In this document: piece by piece, positions 46,857-53,686 of the stretch | How the letters are laid out: every line of letters starts with the position of its first letter | How positions within the stretch are numbered: the stretch's first letter is position 1 | Source of the DNA: Fibrobacter sp. UWR4 | Lineage (GTDB): Bacteria > Fibrobacterota > Fibrobacteria > Fibrobacterales > Fibrobacteraceae | NCBI RefSeq assembly: GCF_003149045.1 | Contig: NZ_QGDU01000016.1 | Coordinates: 1-64,000, forward strand | Direction of reading: 5' to 3' | DNA: 64,000 nucleotides | Made by a program: the position numbers and the translations under genes | The notes under the pieces: generated by a model | Seen by the model: only the letters and a program-made list of their open reading frames with translations | Told to the model about the DNA's origin: nothing | The model's database searches: none

Positions 46857-48548
46857 TTACTTCAAGGTGATTCGTTTCATCACACTGGAGGATCCCATAT
46901 GAAGCATCACGATGTAGCTACCGGTAGCAAGATTATCCAGGGCAACACCCCCCTGAACATTCTGCACGTTCACCACAGGGCGGCCCTGCATGTCGAACAT
47001 CACCATATTTACACGGTCAGCTCCGGAAATCTGGAGGGAACGGCCCTGAAGTTTAACATCCACCTGGACACGCCCAGCAATAGAACCCACAGCCTGCGAA
47101 CCCTGGGAAGAGCTAGACGCAACCGGAGCGGTGGAAGTACTGGACGGGATAACCGTTCCAGCCGCAACCACGGTCAACTTGAGAGTAACGGGCTGGCCAT
47201 TCACCGTCAAGGTTTCTTCAAAAGAGCCCTCCTCGATATAGTCGGGGATAGAACCAGAAATAGTTACGGTACCGTTAGTAGCCTGCTGAGGAATCTGCAG
47301 GAAGTGAAGATTCCAGGTATCGCGAGAATAGAAAGTCACACCGGAAATGGTGACTGTCTGGAGAGAACCACCCTTTGCAACCATCTGGGTCAAGCTGCCG
47401 GACACGTTCAAGTTACCAGGCACCACAGATGCGCTGGATGACGGTTGCACCTGGCTACTAGAGGACTTGGGAGCCACGGAACTGCTGGACTTGGCAACAC
47501 TGGCGCTAGACTGGGGAACAGGAGCCACATAGCCATCACAGGCCGTATAGGATTTGGGCAGTTTGGAGAAAATGTTCTCGTTTACCCAGCTTCCACTCTG
47601 GGAATAGGACCAGGCGCTGCCACTGAAATAGGAAGCAGTTTCACCCTTGGTGGAAACGGACCAGTTTGCACCGGAAAGCTTATGCTGGTTCATCCAATTT
47701 ACCCACTGGGTACTATAAGAAGTATTGAAACCGCCATTACCGCTAGGAGCAGAAGTTCCCCATTCCGTAACGAACACGGAAAGACCCGCATTCATAGCCT
47801 TTTCCGCATTGGCACCCTGGTTATCAATGGTGTGACGCCACTGATCTTCACCGGCATAGAAATGGAAAGTGTATGCCACATTCTTGTCGTTAATTGCATT
47901 TCCGATAGCATCATCGGGATGCTGGTCCCAGTCATGGTTACCAACCACCACCAGGTTATCGGAATACTTACGGATCACGGACAGAACCGTTTCCGCATAG
48001 GACTTCACAGAACCCCAGGAAGCGCTGGTCGGTTCATTATAAATTTCAAAAATCACGTTATCGTACTTACCCCACTTGGAAGCCATCGTTTCAAAGAACT
48101 TCTTGGCATTATCCGGATTCTCATGAGCCTTGTGGGAATGGTAATCAATAATGACGTAAATATCATTGTCAATGGCGGCCTGGACCACATTGTCCATCAA
48201 GCCGCCATAATAATCAGGCTTGGTAAAATAGTTGCCTTCGTTCCAGTCTTCATCCACGCCCATGGGAGCACGAATAATCTGGATATTCTGTTTCTGTACC
48301 AGGCCATCCACGATATCCTTGGTCCAGAACTGACCGCCATCCTTTTCGGAAATAGACCAGAACAGGCTCATGCCCTGTACTTGCACTTCGTTACCGGCAG
48401 TAACACCCTTACAGGCGCCATAAATCTGCCCCTTGGAGCCAGCCTTACCAGCTTGAAGTTGACCATACTGACTTACGGGGCCGATACGGCCAAAAGCCAT
48501 GGAAGAAAGGGCCAAGAATGCAAGACCCATACCAAACATCGTCTTCAT
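46857..48548 (-). CDS. GH5 endoglucanase with single Ig-like module
   Basis: 563-residue secreted cellulase. Signal peptide (1-20), GH5 domain (about 21-335) with acid/base Glu172 in IYNEPTSA and nucleophile Glu262 in FVTEWGTSA, Ser-rich linker (345-378), one Ig-like module (about 380-465; SGSLTQMVAKGGSLQTVTI) and a C-terminal sorting-like tail (about 490-563; FDMQGRPVVNVQNVQGG). It lacks a CBM11-like module. The GH5 domain is nearly the same as that of its left neighbour, differing mainly in an insert near 235-245 (EDQWRHTIDNQG). The ATG at 48548 follows GAGGA. Its Ig-like module is homologous to the fourth one of the left neighbour. Confidence 0.93.
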   Translation of the reverse strand: MKTMFGMGLAFLALSSMAFGRIGPVSQYGQLQAGKAGSKGQIYGACKGVTAGNEVQVQGMSLFWSISEKDGGQFWTKDIVDGLVQKQNIQIIRAPMGVDEDWNEGNYFTKPDYYGGLMDNVVQAAIDNDIYVIIDYHSHKAHENPDNAKKFFETMASKWGKYDNVIFEIYNEPTSASWGSVKSYAETVLSVIRKYSDNLVVVGNHDWDQHPDDAIGNAINDKNVAYTFHFYAGEDQWRHTIDNQGANAEKAMNAGLSVFVTEWGTSAPSGNGGFNTSYSTQWVNWMNQHKLSGANWSVSTKGETASYFSGSAWSYSQSGSWVNENIFSKLPKSYTACDGYVAPVPQSSASVAKSSSSVAPKSSSSQVQPSSSASVVPGNLNVSGSLTQMVAKGGSLQTVTISGVTFYSRDTWNLHFLQIPQQATNGTVTISGSIPDYIEEGSFEETLTVNGQPVTLKLTVVAAGTVIPSSTSTAPVASSSSQGSQAVGSIAGRVQVDVKLQGRSLQISGADRVNMVMFDMQGRPVVNVQNVQGGVALDNLATGSYIVMLHMGSSSVMKRITLK

Positions 48549-48687
48549 AAACAAATCCTCTTGTTTAATCCAATCTCTTCATCCACCAATCCAAAGATAG
48601 ATTTTTACCCTCTAAATCCTAGTATTCCGCCTTGTACATCAAAACAACTGTATTAACTGTTACATCGTTTGTGATATAGGTCAAATA

Positions 48688-48716
48688 AAAAGACACCCAC
48701 TTTTTCAGCAGGTGCC
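48688..48716 (-). terminator. Terminator of the third GH5 gene
   Basis: On the minus strand GGCACCTGC pairs with GTGGGTGTC (one G-U, one mismatch) around TGAAAAA, followed by a T run. It resembles the terminator of the second GH5 gene. Confidence 0.82.
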
Positions 48717-48751
48717 TTGGATGAAAATTTCAGAATGTTTCGTTACGTATT

Positions 48752-51466
48752 TTATTTCAGCGCAACACGTTTCATCATGTTGTCGGAACCGGAACGAACA
48801 CGGACGATGTAGTTACCAGTTGCCAGACTTTCCAGAGAAACTTCACCCTGAACATTACGGAAACTCTTTACCGGACGGCCCTGCATATCGAACACATCCA
48901 CATTTGCAAAGCTTACGCCAGAAATCTGGAGAGAACGACCGATGAGGTTAGCGCCAATCCTGGAGAGGGCGGCAATATCACCGATATCCAGAACACTTCC
49001 TCTAGAGGAACTGCTTCTGGGCTTCACCGTTGCGCTAGAACTGCTTGCGGGAGCAACGATCTTAAGGCCTTCGCACTTGAAGTTATCCACATAGAGGTAG
49101 TTGGGAACTGCGGATTCACCCTTCACTTCCCAGTGGAATGCGGAAACCTTATTCTTGCTGAGAGCAACTTCTTCACCCCAACCAGCCTGTTCCAGGTCAG
49201 CCCATGCGATAGAAGCTGTAGTCCAGGAGGTAGAAGCCGGAACTGCTGCCGTGTGGCGGTCATAACTGGTAACCGCGCCCTTGCCATCGCCGGCAAGAAT
49301 TGCCTTGAAATTATGGGCCGCACCGATGTAATCGTAAGAAATGGACCTGCAGCTGGAGAGATCATATGCAGCATCTTCCTTTGCAAGATTCAAGCCAAGA
49401 GCAACATACGGATCATAAGCATTTCCACCCTGATCCAGCTTAATATCCTTAAGGCCACCCATCGTGGTAGAGCCGTTAGTAGCCGGGAAGATTACTACGT
49501 AACCACCATTTTCCACATCTTCTTCATTTGCGAAGGTAGAGGCGCCCTTGTCGCCCTTATCGTTATAGGCAAACCAGTAGCCGCTGGTATAGGCCTGATT
49601 GTCGCCGTCTTCGAAGTCATCCACCATGCCAGTTGCCGCAACAGTTGCGCTAGAAGTAGGCTTAACAGAGCTAGAGGAAGCGACAACAGAAGAACTGCTG
49701 GACTTTACAACAGAGCTGGAGCTACGGACAACCGTGGAGCTGGAAGACTTCGGAGTGCTACTAGAAGAACTGGGAGTGGCGACCACGTTGATAGACATAC
49801 CATCGCACATGAAATCGTCAATGTAGAGGTAGTCGTACTTCAAGGTTGTGGTAGGTTCGTCATCGTCACCCTTCACTTCCCAGGCAAACTTGTTCACAGT
49901 ATTCTTGAACTTGGAAATGTCAAAGTGTGTTTCAGCTTCTGCAGCACCCCAATTGCCCTGAACCAAATCAGCCCAATCGATGGTCACAGTTTTCCATTCA
50001 CCCTGGTCAATAAAGCTTGTGGAGTGATAATTGTAGTTTTCAACCTTTGTGGACTGGACCTTAAAGTTATGGGCAGCGCCCTTGTACTTATAGCTGAAGG
50101 TCTTGCAAGAAGTCAAGTCGAAAGCGGATTCATCCTTGTTGAGGTTAATACCCAAGGCAATATAAGGAGCATATTCGTTTTCACCCTTAACGAGCTTAAT
50201 ACCTGTAGCGGCCAACATGCCCTTGGTGCTGTTGCTGTTATCAGTGGGGACAACCACAGTCCAGCCTTCTCCATCATCATCGACAACGACCTTGTTGCCA
50301 ATGGAAGACTGGCCCTTGTCATCCTTATCGGTATAGGCATACCAGACACCACCCGTAAAGGCATACTTGTTCAAATCTTCAAAGTCATCGAACATGTTGG
50401 TCTTGCCACCAGATACGACGCCACCAACGCTAGAAGAGGAGGAAGCGGGAATCACAGCACCGGAACGCCAAGGAGCAACCTTTGCCCAATCCTGCAACTT
50501 GTTGTAGACATACTTACCAGACTCGGAGTAGCCATCATAGCTCCAATTCTGCGGGTTGGTATAGGAAGACTGATTGGCAAAGATAGATGCACTTTCATCC
50601 TTGCTATGAACGGACCAGTTGCACCAGGAAATCTTCTTCTGGTCAAGATAGGACAGCCATGCGTCAGAATTGGAAGAATTGTAACCGCCATTGCCGCTAG
50701 CGTCCACAGTACCCCATTCCGTCACGAAAACGGTGAGGCCAGCCTGAATTGCCTGGTTGATTCCGTTTCTATAGGTGGGAGCGCCATCGTAGGAGCCACC
50801 ATCCAACTGGTGGGAACCGGCATAGAAATGGAAAGTATAAGCAACGTTGCTATCCTTAATCGGATTAGAAACAGCTTCACCCGGACGGATGGAATATTCG
50901 CTATTACCCACGATAATCAAGTTGTCGGTACCACCATTCTGACGAATCACAGGAATAACCTGATCCGCATAAGTCTTGATAGTACTCCACATGTTTTTAC
51001 CCATGGGTTCATTATAAATTTCAAAAATTACGTTGGGGTATTTTCCCCACTTGCTGGCCATGGTCTTGAAGAAGGCCTTTGCATCGTCAGTTTGAATATG
51101 AGCCTCATGGGAATGGAAATCGATAATGACATAAATACCGTTATCAATGGCTGCCTGAATGACAGTTTCGTCAACACTCTGCCAGTTGGCCATGGGGCCA
51201 CCGCCCTTTGTACCGCCGACACCATGAGGAACGCGGATAATTTCAATCTTCCACTTATCCACCAAGTTCTTGATCACGCTGGAAGTATAAAATTCAGAGG
51301 ACCATACGTCCCAGAACATACTCATACCCTTAAGCTGGACCGGCTGACCAGTCTTGGCACTATAAAGCATGCCTTCTTTAGCCTGGAGCTTGCCATACAC
51401 GTCTGCAGGACCTGCGGCAAAAAGCGAAGCTGCCAACAAAAGGCAGAAACCAAATATTCTTTTCAT
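48752..51466 (-). CDS. GH5 endoglucanase with two CBM11-like modules
   Basis: 904-residue secreted cellulase. Signal peptide (1-18), GH5 domain (about 20-335) with acid/base Glu153 in IYNEPMGKN and nucleophile Glu250 in FVTEWGTVD, Ser linker, first CBM11-like module (about 356-555; NMFDDFEDLNKYAFTGGVWY), a Ser-rich linker (560-600), second CBM11-like module (about 603-790; MVDDFEDGDNQAYTSGYWFA) and a sorting-like tail (about 835-904; FDMQGRPVKSFRNVQG). The GH5 domain is more diverged than those of the two neighbours (for example it has FHSHEAH where they have YHSHHAH). The ATG at 51466 follows GAGAGGA. It has a possible promoter and operator upstream. Confidence 0.93.
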   Translation of the reverse strand: MKRIFGFCLLLAASLFAAGPADVYGKLQAKEGMLYSAKTGQPVQLKGMSMFWDVWSSEFYTSSVIKNLVDKWKIEIIRVPHGVGGTKGGGPMANWQSVDETVIQAAIDNGIYVIIDFHSHEAHIQTDDAKAFFKTMASKWGKYPNVIFEIYNEPMGKNMWSTIKTYADQVIPVIRQNGGTDNLIIVGNSEYSIRPGEAVSNPIKDSNVAYTFHFYAGSHQLDGGSYDGAPTYRNGINQAIQAGLTVFVTEWGTVDASGNGGYNSSNSDAWLSYLDQKKISWCNWSVHSKDESASIFANQSSYTNPQNWSYDGYSESGKYVYNKLQDWAKVAPWRSGAVIPASSSSSVGGVVSGGKTNMFDDFEDLNKYAFTGGVWYAYTDKDDKGQSSIGNKVVVDDDGEGWTVVVPTDNSNSTKGMLAATGIKLVKGENEYAPYIALGINLNKDESAFDLTSCKTFSYKYKGAAHNFKVQSTKVENYNYHSTSFIDQGEWKTVTIDWADLVQGNWGAAEAETHFDISKFKNTVNKFAWEVKGDDDEPTTTLKYDYLYIDDFMCDGMSINVVATPSSSSSTPKSSSSTVVRSSSSVVKSSSSSVVASSSSVKPTSSATVAATGMVDDFEDGDNQAYTSGYWFAYNDKGDKGASTFANEEDVENGGYVVIFPATNGSTTMGGLKDIKLDQGGNAYDPYVALGLNLAKEDAAYDLSSCRSISYDYIGAAHNFKAILAGDGKGAVTSYDRHTAAVPASTSWTTASIAWADLEQAGWGEEVALSKNKVSAFHWEVKGESAVPNYLYVDNFKCEGLKIVAPASSSSATVKPRSSSSRGSVLDIGDIAALSRIGANLIGRSLQISGVSFANVDVFDMQGRPVKSFRNVQGEVSLESLATGNYIVRVRSGSDNMMKRVALK

Positions 51467-51560
51467 AGACAATCCTCTCTCTATGTTAGTCTAATGAATG
51501 ACACCGAGAGGAAATCTATACCCATGCAAAACAAAAAAAACTTTCCCCAAATGCAAAAAC

Positions 51561-51574
51561 GTACACAACTGTAC
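51561..51574 (-). promoter_or_regulatory. Palindrome near third GH5 transcription start
   Basis: GTACA-CAAC-TGTAC is a perfect 5+5 palindrome. It lies just downstream of the predicted -10 box on the minus strand and so would cover the start site, as repressor operators do. The position is inferred from an unproven promoter. Confidence 0.4.
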
Positions 51575-51579
51575 CCACC

Positions 51580-51608
51580 GTTATACCATACGAAGCAAGA
51601 ATACCCAA
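51580..51608 (-). promoter_or_regulatory. Candidate promoter of the third GH5 gene
   Basis: On the minus strand TTGGGT and TATAAC are separated by exactly 17 bases. The -10 box is good, the -35 weak. The leader to the ATG would be about 105 bases. Confidence 0.45.
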
Positions 51609-51615
51609 TCCCGAA

Positions 51616-51644
51616 TAAAAAAAGCCCTGCTTATTCAGCAGGGC
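51616..51644 (-). terminator. Strong minus-strand terminator, no gene upstream
   Basis: On the minus strand GCCCTGCTGAATAAGCAGGGC is a perfect stem-loop followed by seven T. It is not needed by the small secreted protein gene, which already has its own terminator at 51837, so it suggests a separate minus-strand transcript from 51645-51836. Confidence 0.85.
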
Positions 51645-51836
51645 CGCGTCCCCACATCAACGTCATGCTGTCATATGCAGTCATATGCGGCGGGGAAATG
51701 GGTCCTGACGGCAGGGTGGGACAGGAGCATAAGGCGAGATTCGCGGCAAAGCAAGCTTTGCCATGAACGAGCCGAGCATCCTGGCGTTTGCGCCGTCTGG
51801 GGGCGGGGGCTGCGCCCCCGCATCCAGAATATGACA
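51645..51836. other. Hairpin-rich intergenic segment, possible ncRNA
   Basis: About 190 bases, GC-rich, between two terminators. It holds a perfect palindrome GCGGGGGC-GCA-GCCCCCGC near 51800-51822, GGCG-CAAA-CGCC next to it, GGCAAAGC-TT-GCTTTGCC near 51750-51768, and three tandem near-copies of TGTCATATGC at 51661-51688. Short open frames here overlap the terminators and lack ribosome sites, so I do not call a protein. It could be a small RNA, or the remnant of a repeat element. Confidence 0.4.
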
Positions 51837-51863
51837 AAAGCCCCGCTTGACGGCGGGGCTTTT
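51837..51863. terminator. Terminator of the small secreted protein gene
   Basis: AAGCCCCGC and GCGGGGCTT form a perfect stem around TTGACG, with A and T runs at the ends, 17 bases after the stop of the small secreted protein gene. It could work in both directions. Confidence 0.9.
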
Positions 51864-51879
51864 AGTCATATTCCCAACA

Positions 51880-52314
51880 TTAGTTTTCGTTGTTGCGCAT
51901 TTCGGTCTGTTCGCGGTCCATAGTGTGCTGGAGGTATTCCTTGAAGTCACGGTCGATGTTCACGCCATCGAAGTCGACATCATCGTTTTCCAACACGAAC
52001 ACTGCAGACGGGTTATCCAGCCAGCCCACGATGTCCTGGTCGTCCAAGGTCATGGACTTATCGCCAGCCTTCTGGGCAACGTATTCAATCTTAGACTTAG
52101 GAACCCAACCCTGACCGCAAGAACCCTTAACGAGTACGTCAGTGTCAGCTTCCTTAACGATGGTCATTTCATCATTGAAGCCTGCGGTGCAGACTACAGA
52201 TCCACCGCCTTTTTCCTTGGTCAGTTCGATGTCACCGAGCTTGGACTTAACCTTATTGGCTGCAAAGGACATGCTGACCAGCATAGCGAGAGCAATAAAG
52301 AGCACCTTTTTCAT
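51880..52314 (-). CDS. Small secreted protein of unknown function
   Basis: 144-residue protein with a signal peptide (FIALAMLVSMSFAAN). The mature part is about 125 residues with two cysteines (VVCTAG, GSCGQGW) that may form a disulfide, a WVPKSKIEYV segment that recalls SH3-like exported domains, and an acidic C-terminal third. I do not recognise the family firmly. The ribosome site GAGGA lies eight bases before the ATG. It is divergent to mltG. Confidence 0.7.
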   Translation of the reverse strand: MKKVLFIALAMLVSMSFAANKVKSKLGDIELTKEKGGGSVVCTAGFNDEMTIVKEADTDVLVKGSCGQGWVPKSKIEYVAQKAGDKSMTLDDQDIVGWLDNPSAVFVLENDDVDFDGVNIDRDFKEYLQHTMDREQTEMRNNEN

Positions 52315-52409
52315 ATCAATCCTCAGAAACAGGGTAAAATTTCAAAATGCAATAGGAATATACCTTTTATTTTTCCTTTTCGTCAAATTTTCTTTTAAAT
52401 TTTTGCTCT

Positions 52410-53423
52410 ATGAAGAAGATTTTACTTGTTTTAGTGCTTATTTTGGCCCTGGCAGCAGGTGCTTTCCTGTTTTACATCCAGCCAAACATGGAAAAAACCT
52501 CAAATAATCAAGAAATTGTCCTAATCCAGGTCCCCAAGGGAAGCTCCCCCACAAAAGTGTTCCATATCCTAAAAGACAACGGAATCTGGGATGACGAATT
52601 GTCCTATAAGATGATTTGCCGTAAAATAAAGCCGTCCTTGAAGGCCGGTTGGTTTGAAATCCCCCCGAACCAGACTCTACCCCAGGTCCTGGCCATTATT
52701 GAAAGCGGCAAGAATGCCGTCAAAAAGGTGACCATCCCCGAAGGTCGCGCCTCCTGGGAAATGCCTGCCTACCTGAAGAAGTCTTTTCCAGACCTGGACG
52801 AGAACCGCTGGAACTCCCTGGTCCAGGACAGCAAGTTCGCCAAATCCCTGGGACTCGAAGCTAACACCTTGGAAGGTTACCTCCTTCCGGACACGTACCC
52901 CTTCCCCATCGATGCCAACGAAGAAACCATCCTGAAGCAGATGGTGGCTGCAAACCTTAAACTCCGTGACGAGTTCAAGGCCAAGTCCAACGGCTCCATG
53001 TGGTCCACCCTGGGTAGCTGGCACAAGGTGCTTACTCTAGCAAGCGTGGTAGAAGAGGAAACCGGTATTCCTTCTGAACGCCCCCTCATTGCAGGAGTGT
53101 TCCACAACCGTCTTCGTTTCGGCATGCCCCTGGGTGCAGACCCCACCGTACGATTCATCTTCAGGAACCTGACAGGTCCTATCTACAAGAGCCAGCTGAA
53201 CAGCGACAGTCCCTACAACACCCGTAAGTTCAAGGGCCTGATGCCCGGCCCCATTTCCAACCCGGGCCGCAAGGCAATCGAAGCTGCCCTCTTCCCCGCT
53301 ACCACGGACGCTCTTTACTTCGTTGCCAAGGACGACGGTTCCATGACCCATTTCTTCAGCAGCACACTTGCCGACCATAACAAGTACAAGGACGTCGCCG
53401 CCAAGAACCGCGGAGAGAAATAA
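52410..53423 (+). CDS. mltG: Endolytic transglycosylase MltG
   Basis: 337-residue membrane-anchored enzyme thought to terminate glycan strands by endolytic cleavage of nascent peptidoglycan. One N-terminal membrane helix (ILLVLVLILALAAGAFLFYI), a LysM-like segment (VPKGSSPTKVFHILKDNGIW) and the YceG/MltG core. The catalytic Glu215 lies in ASVVEEETGIPSERPLIAGV, followed by FHNRLRFGMPLGADPTVRF, and NTRKFKGLMPGPISNPGRKA is near the end. Length matches the family. The ribosome site is weak. It is monocistronic, followed by hairpin-rich DNA. Confidence 0.95.
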   Translation: MKKILLVLVLILALAAGAFLFYIQPNMEKTSNNQEIVLIQVPKGSSPTKVFHILKDNGIWDDELSYKMICRKIKPSLKAGWFEIPPNQTLPQVLAIIESGKNAVKKVTIPEGRASWEMPAYLKKSFPDLDENRWNSLVQDSKFAKSLGLEANTLEGYLLPDTYPFPIDANEETILKQMVAANLKLRDEFKAKSNGSMWSTLGSWHKVLTLASVVEEETGIPSERPLIAGVFHNRLRFGMPLGADPTVRFIFRNLTGPIYKSQLNSDSPYNTRKFKGLMPGPISNPGRKAIEAALFPATTDALYFVAKDDGSMTHFFSSTLADHNKYKDVAAKNRGEK

Positions 53424-53436
53424 GAGGTATTAAGAC

Positions 53437-53455
53437 GCAGGGGGACACCCCCTGC
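53437..53455. repeat. Perfect palindrome GCAGGGGG-ACA-CCCCCTGC
   Basis: Eight-base stems around an ACA loop, 14 bases after the mltG stop. A second hairpin with the same GGGGACACCCC core is at 53584-53600. No T run follows directly. Confidence 0.85.
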
Positions 53456-53474
53456 CACCCCCAAAAAAGAATAC

Positions 53475-53511
53475 GGCTACGCAAACAGAGTTTGCTAGCC
53501 TTTTCTTTTTT
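53475..53511 (+). terminator. Terminator after mltG
   Basis: GGCTA-C-GCAAAC pairs with GTTTGC-TAGCC around AGA with one bulged base, followed by TTTTCTTTTTTG. It is the probable terminator of mltG. Confidence 0.8.
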
Positions 53512-53583
53512 GTTTGAGTGGACATAAATGTCCTACTCAATGATGTTAAGTTCTTTCCGCGTTTCTATTCCATAACCATTATG

Positions 53584-53600
53584 CAAGGGGACACCCCTTG
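53584..53600. repeat. Perfect palindrome CAAGGGG-ACA-CCCCTTG
   Basis: Seven-base stems around the same ACA loop as the palindrome at 53437-53455. It lies between the mltG terminator and the second MATE gene, so is not explained as a terminator. Confidence 0.8.
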
Positions 53601-53616
53601 AATTTTAAAATCACAT

Positions 53617-53633
53617 TATACAGTTGTATACAA
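53617..53633 (+). promoter_or_regulatory. Palindromic operator candidate before MATE 2
   Basis: Two overlapping perfect palindromes: TATACA-GT-TGTATA (53617-53630) and TTGTATACAA (53624-53633). The second matches the usual form of MarR-type operators. It lies 54-70 bases before the MATE gene, a plausible promoter position. Confidence 0.5.
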
Positions 53634-53686
53634 AACGGCTCTTTTTATAGCTAGCAGGGGGCTACGGGCATTTCTAATTTTGGGCC

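Noticed and set aside
49133-51766. 877-codon open frame on the plus strand
   Set aside because: Antisense to the third GH5 gene, which has clear GH5 and CBM11-like domains. No signal, motif or ribosome site supports it.
51498-51923. Short open frames across the hairpin-rich segment
   Set aside because: They run through terminators and palindromes on both strands, have no ribosome sites and resemble no protein family.
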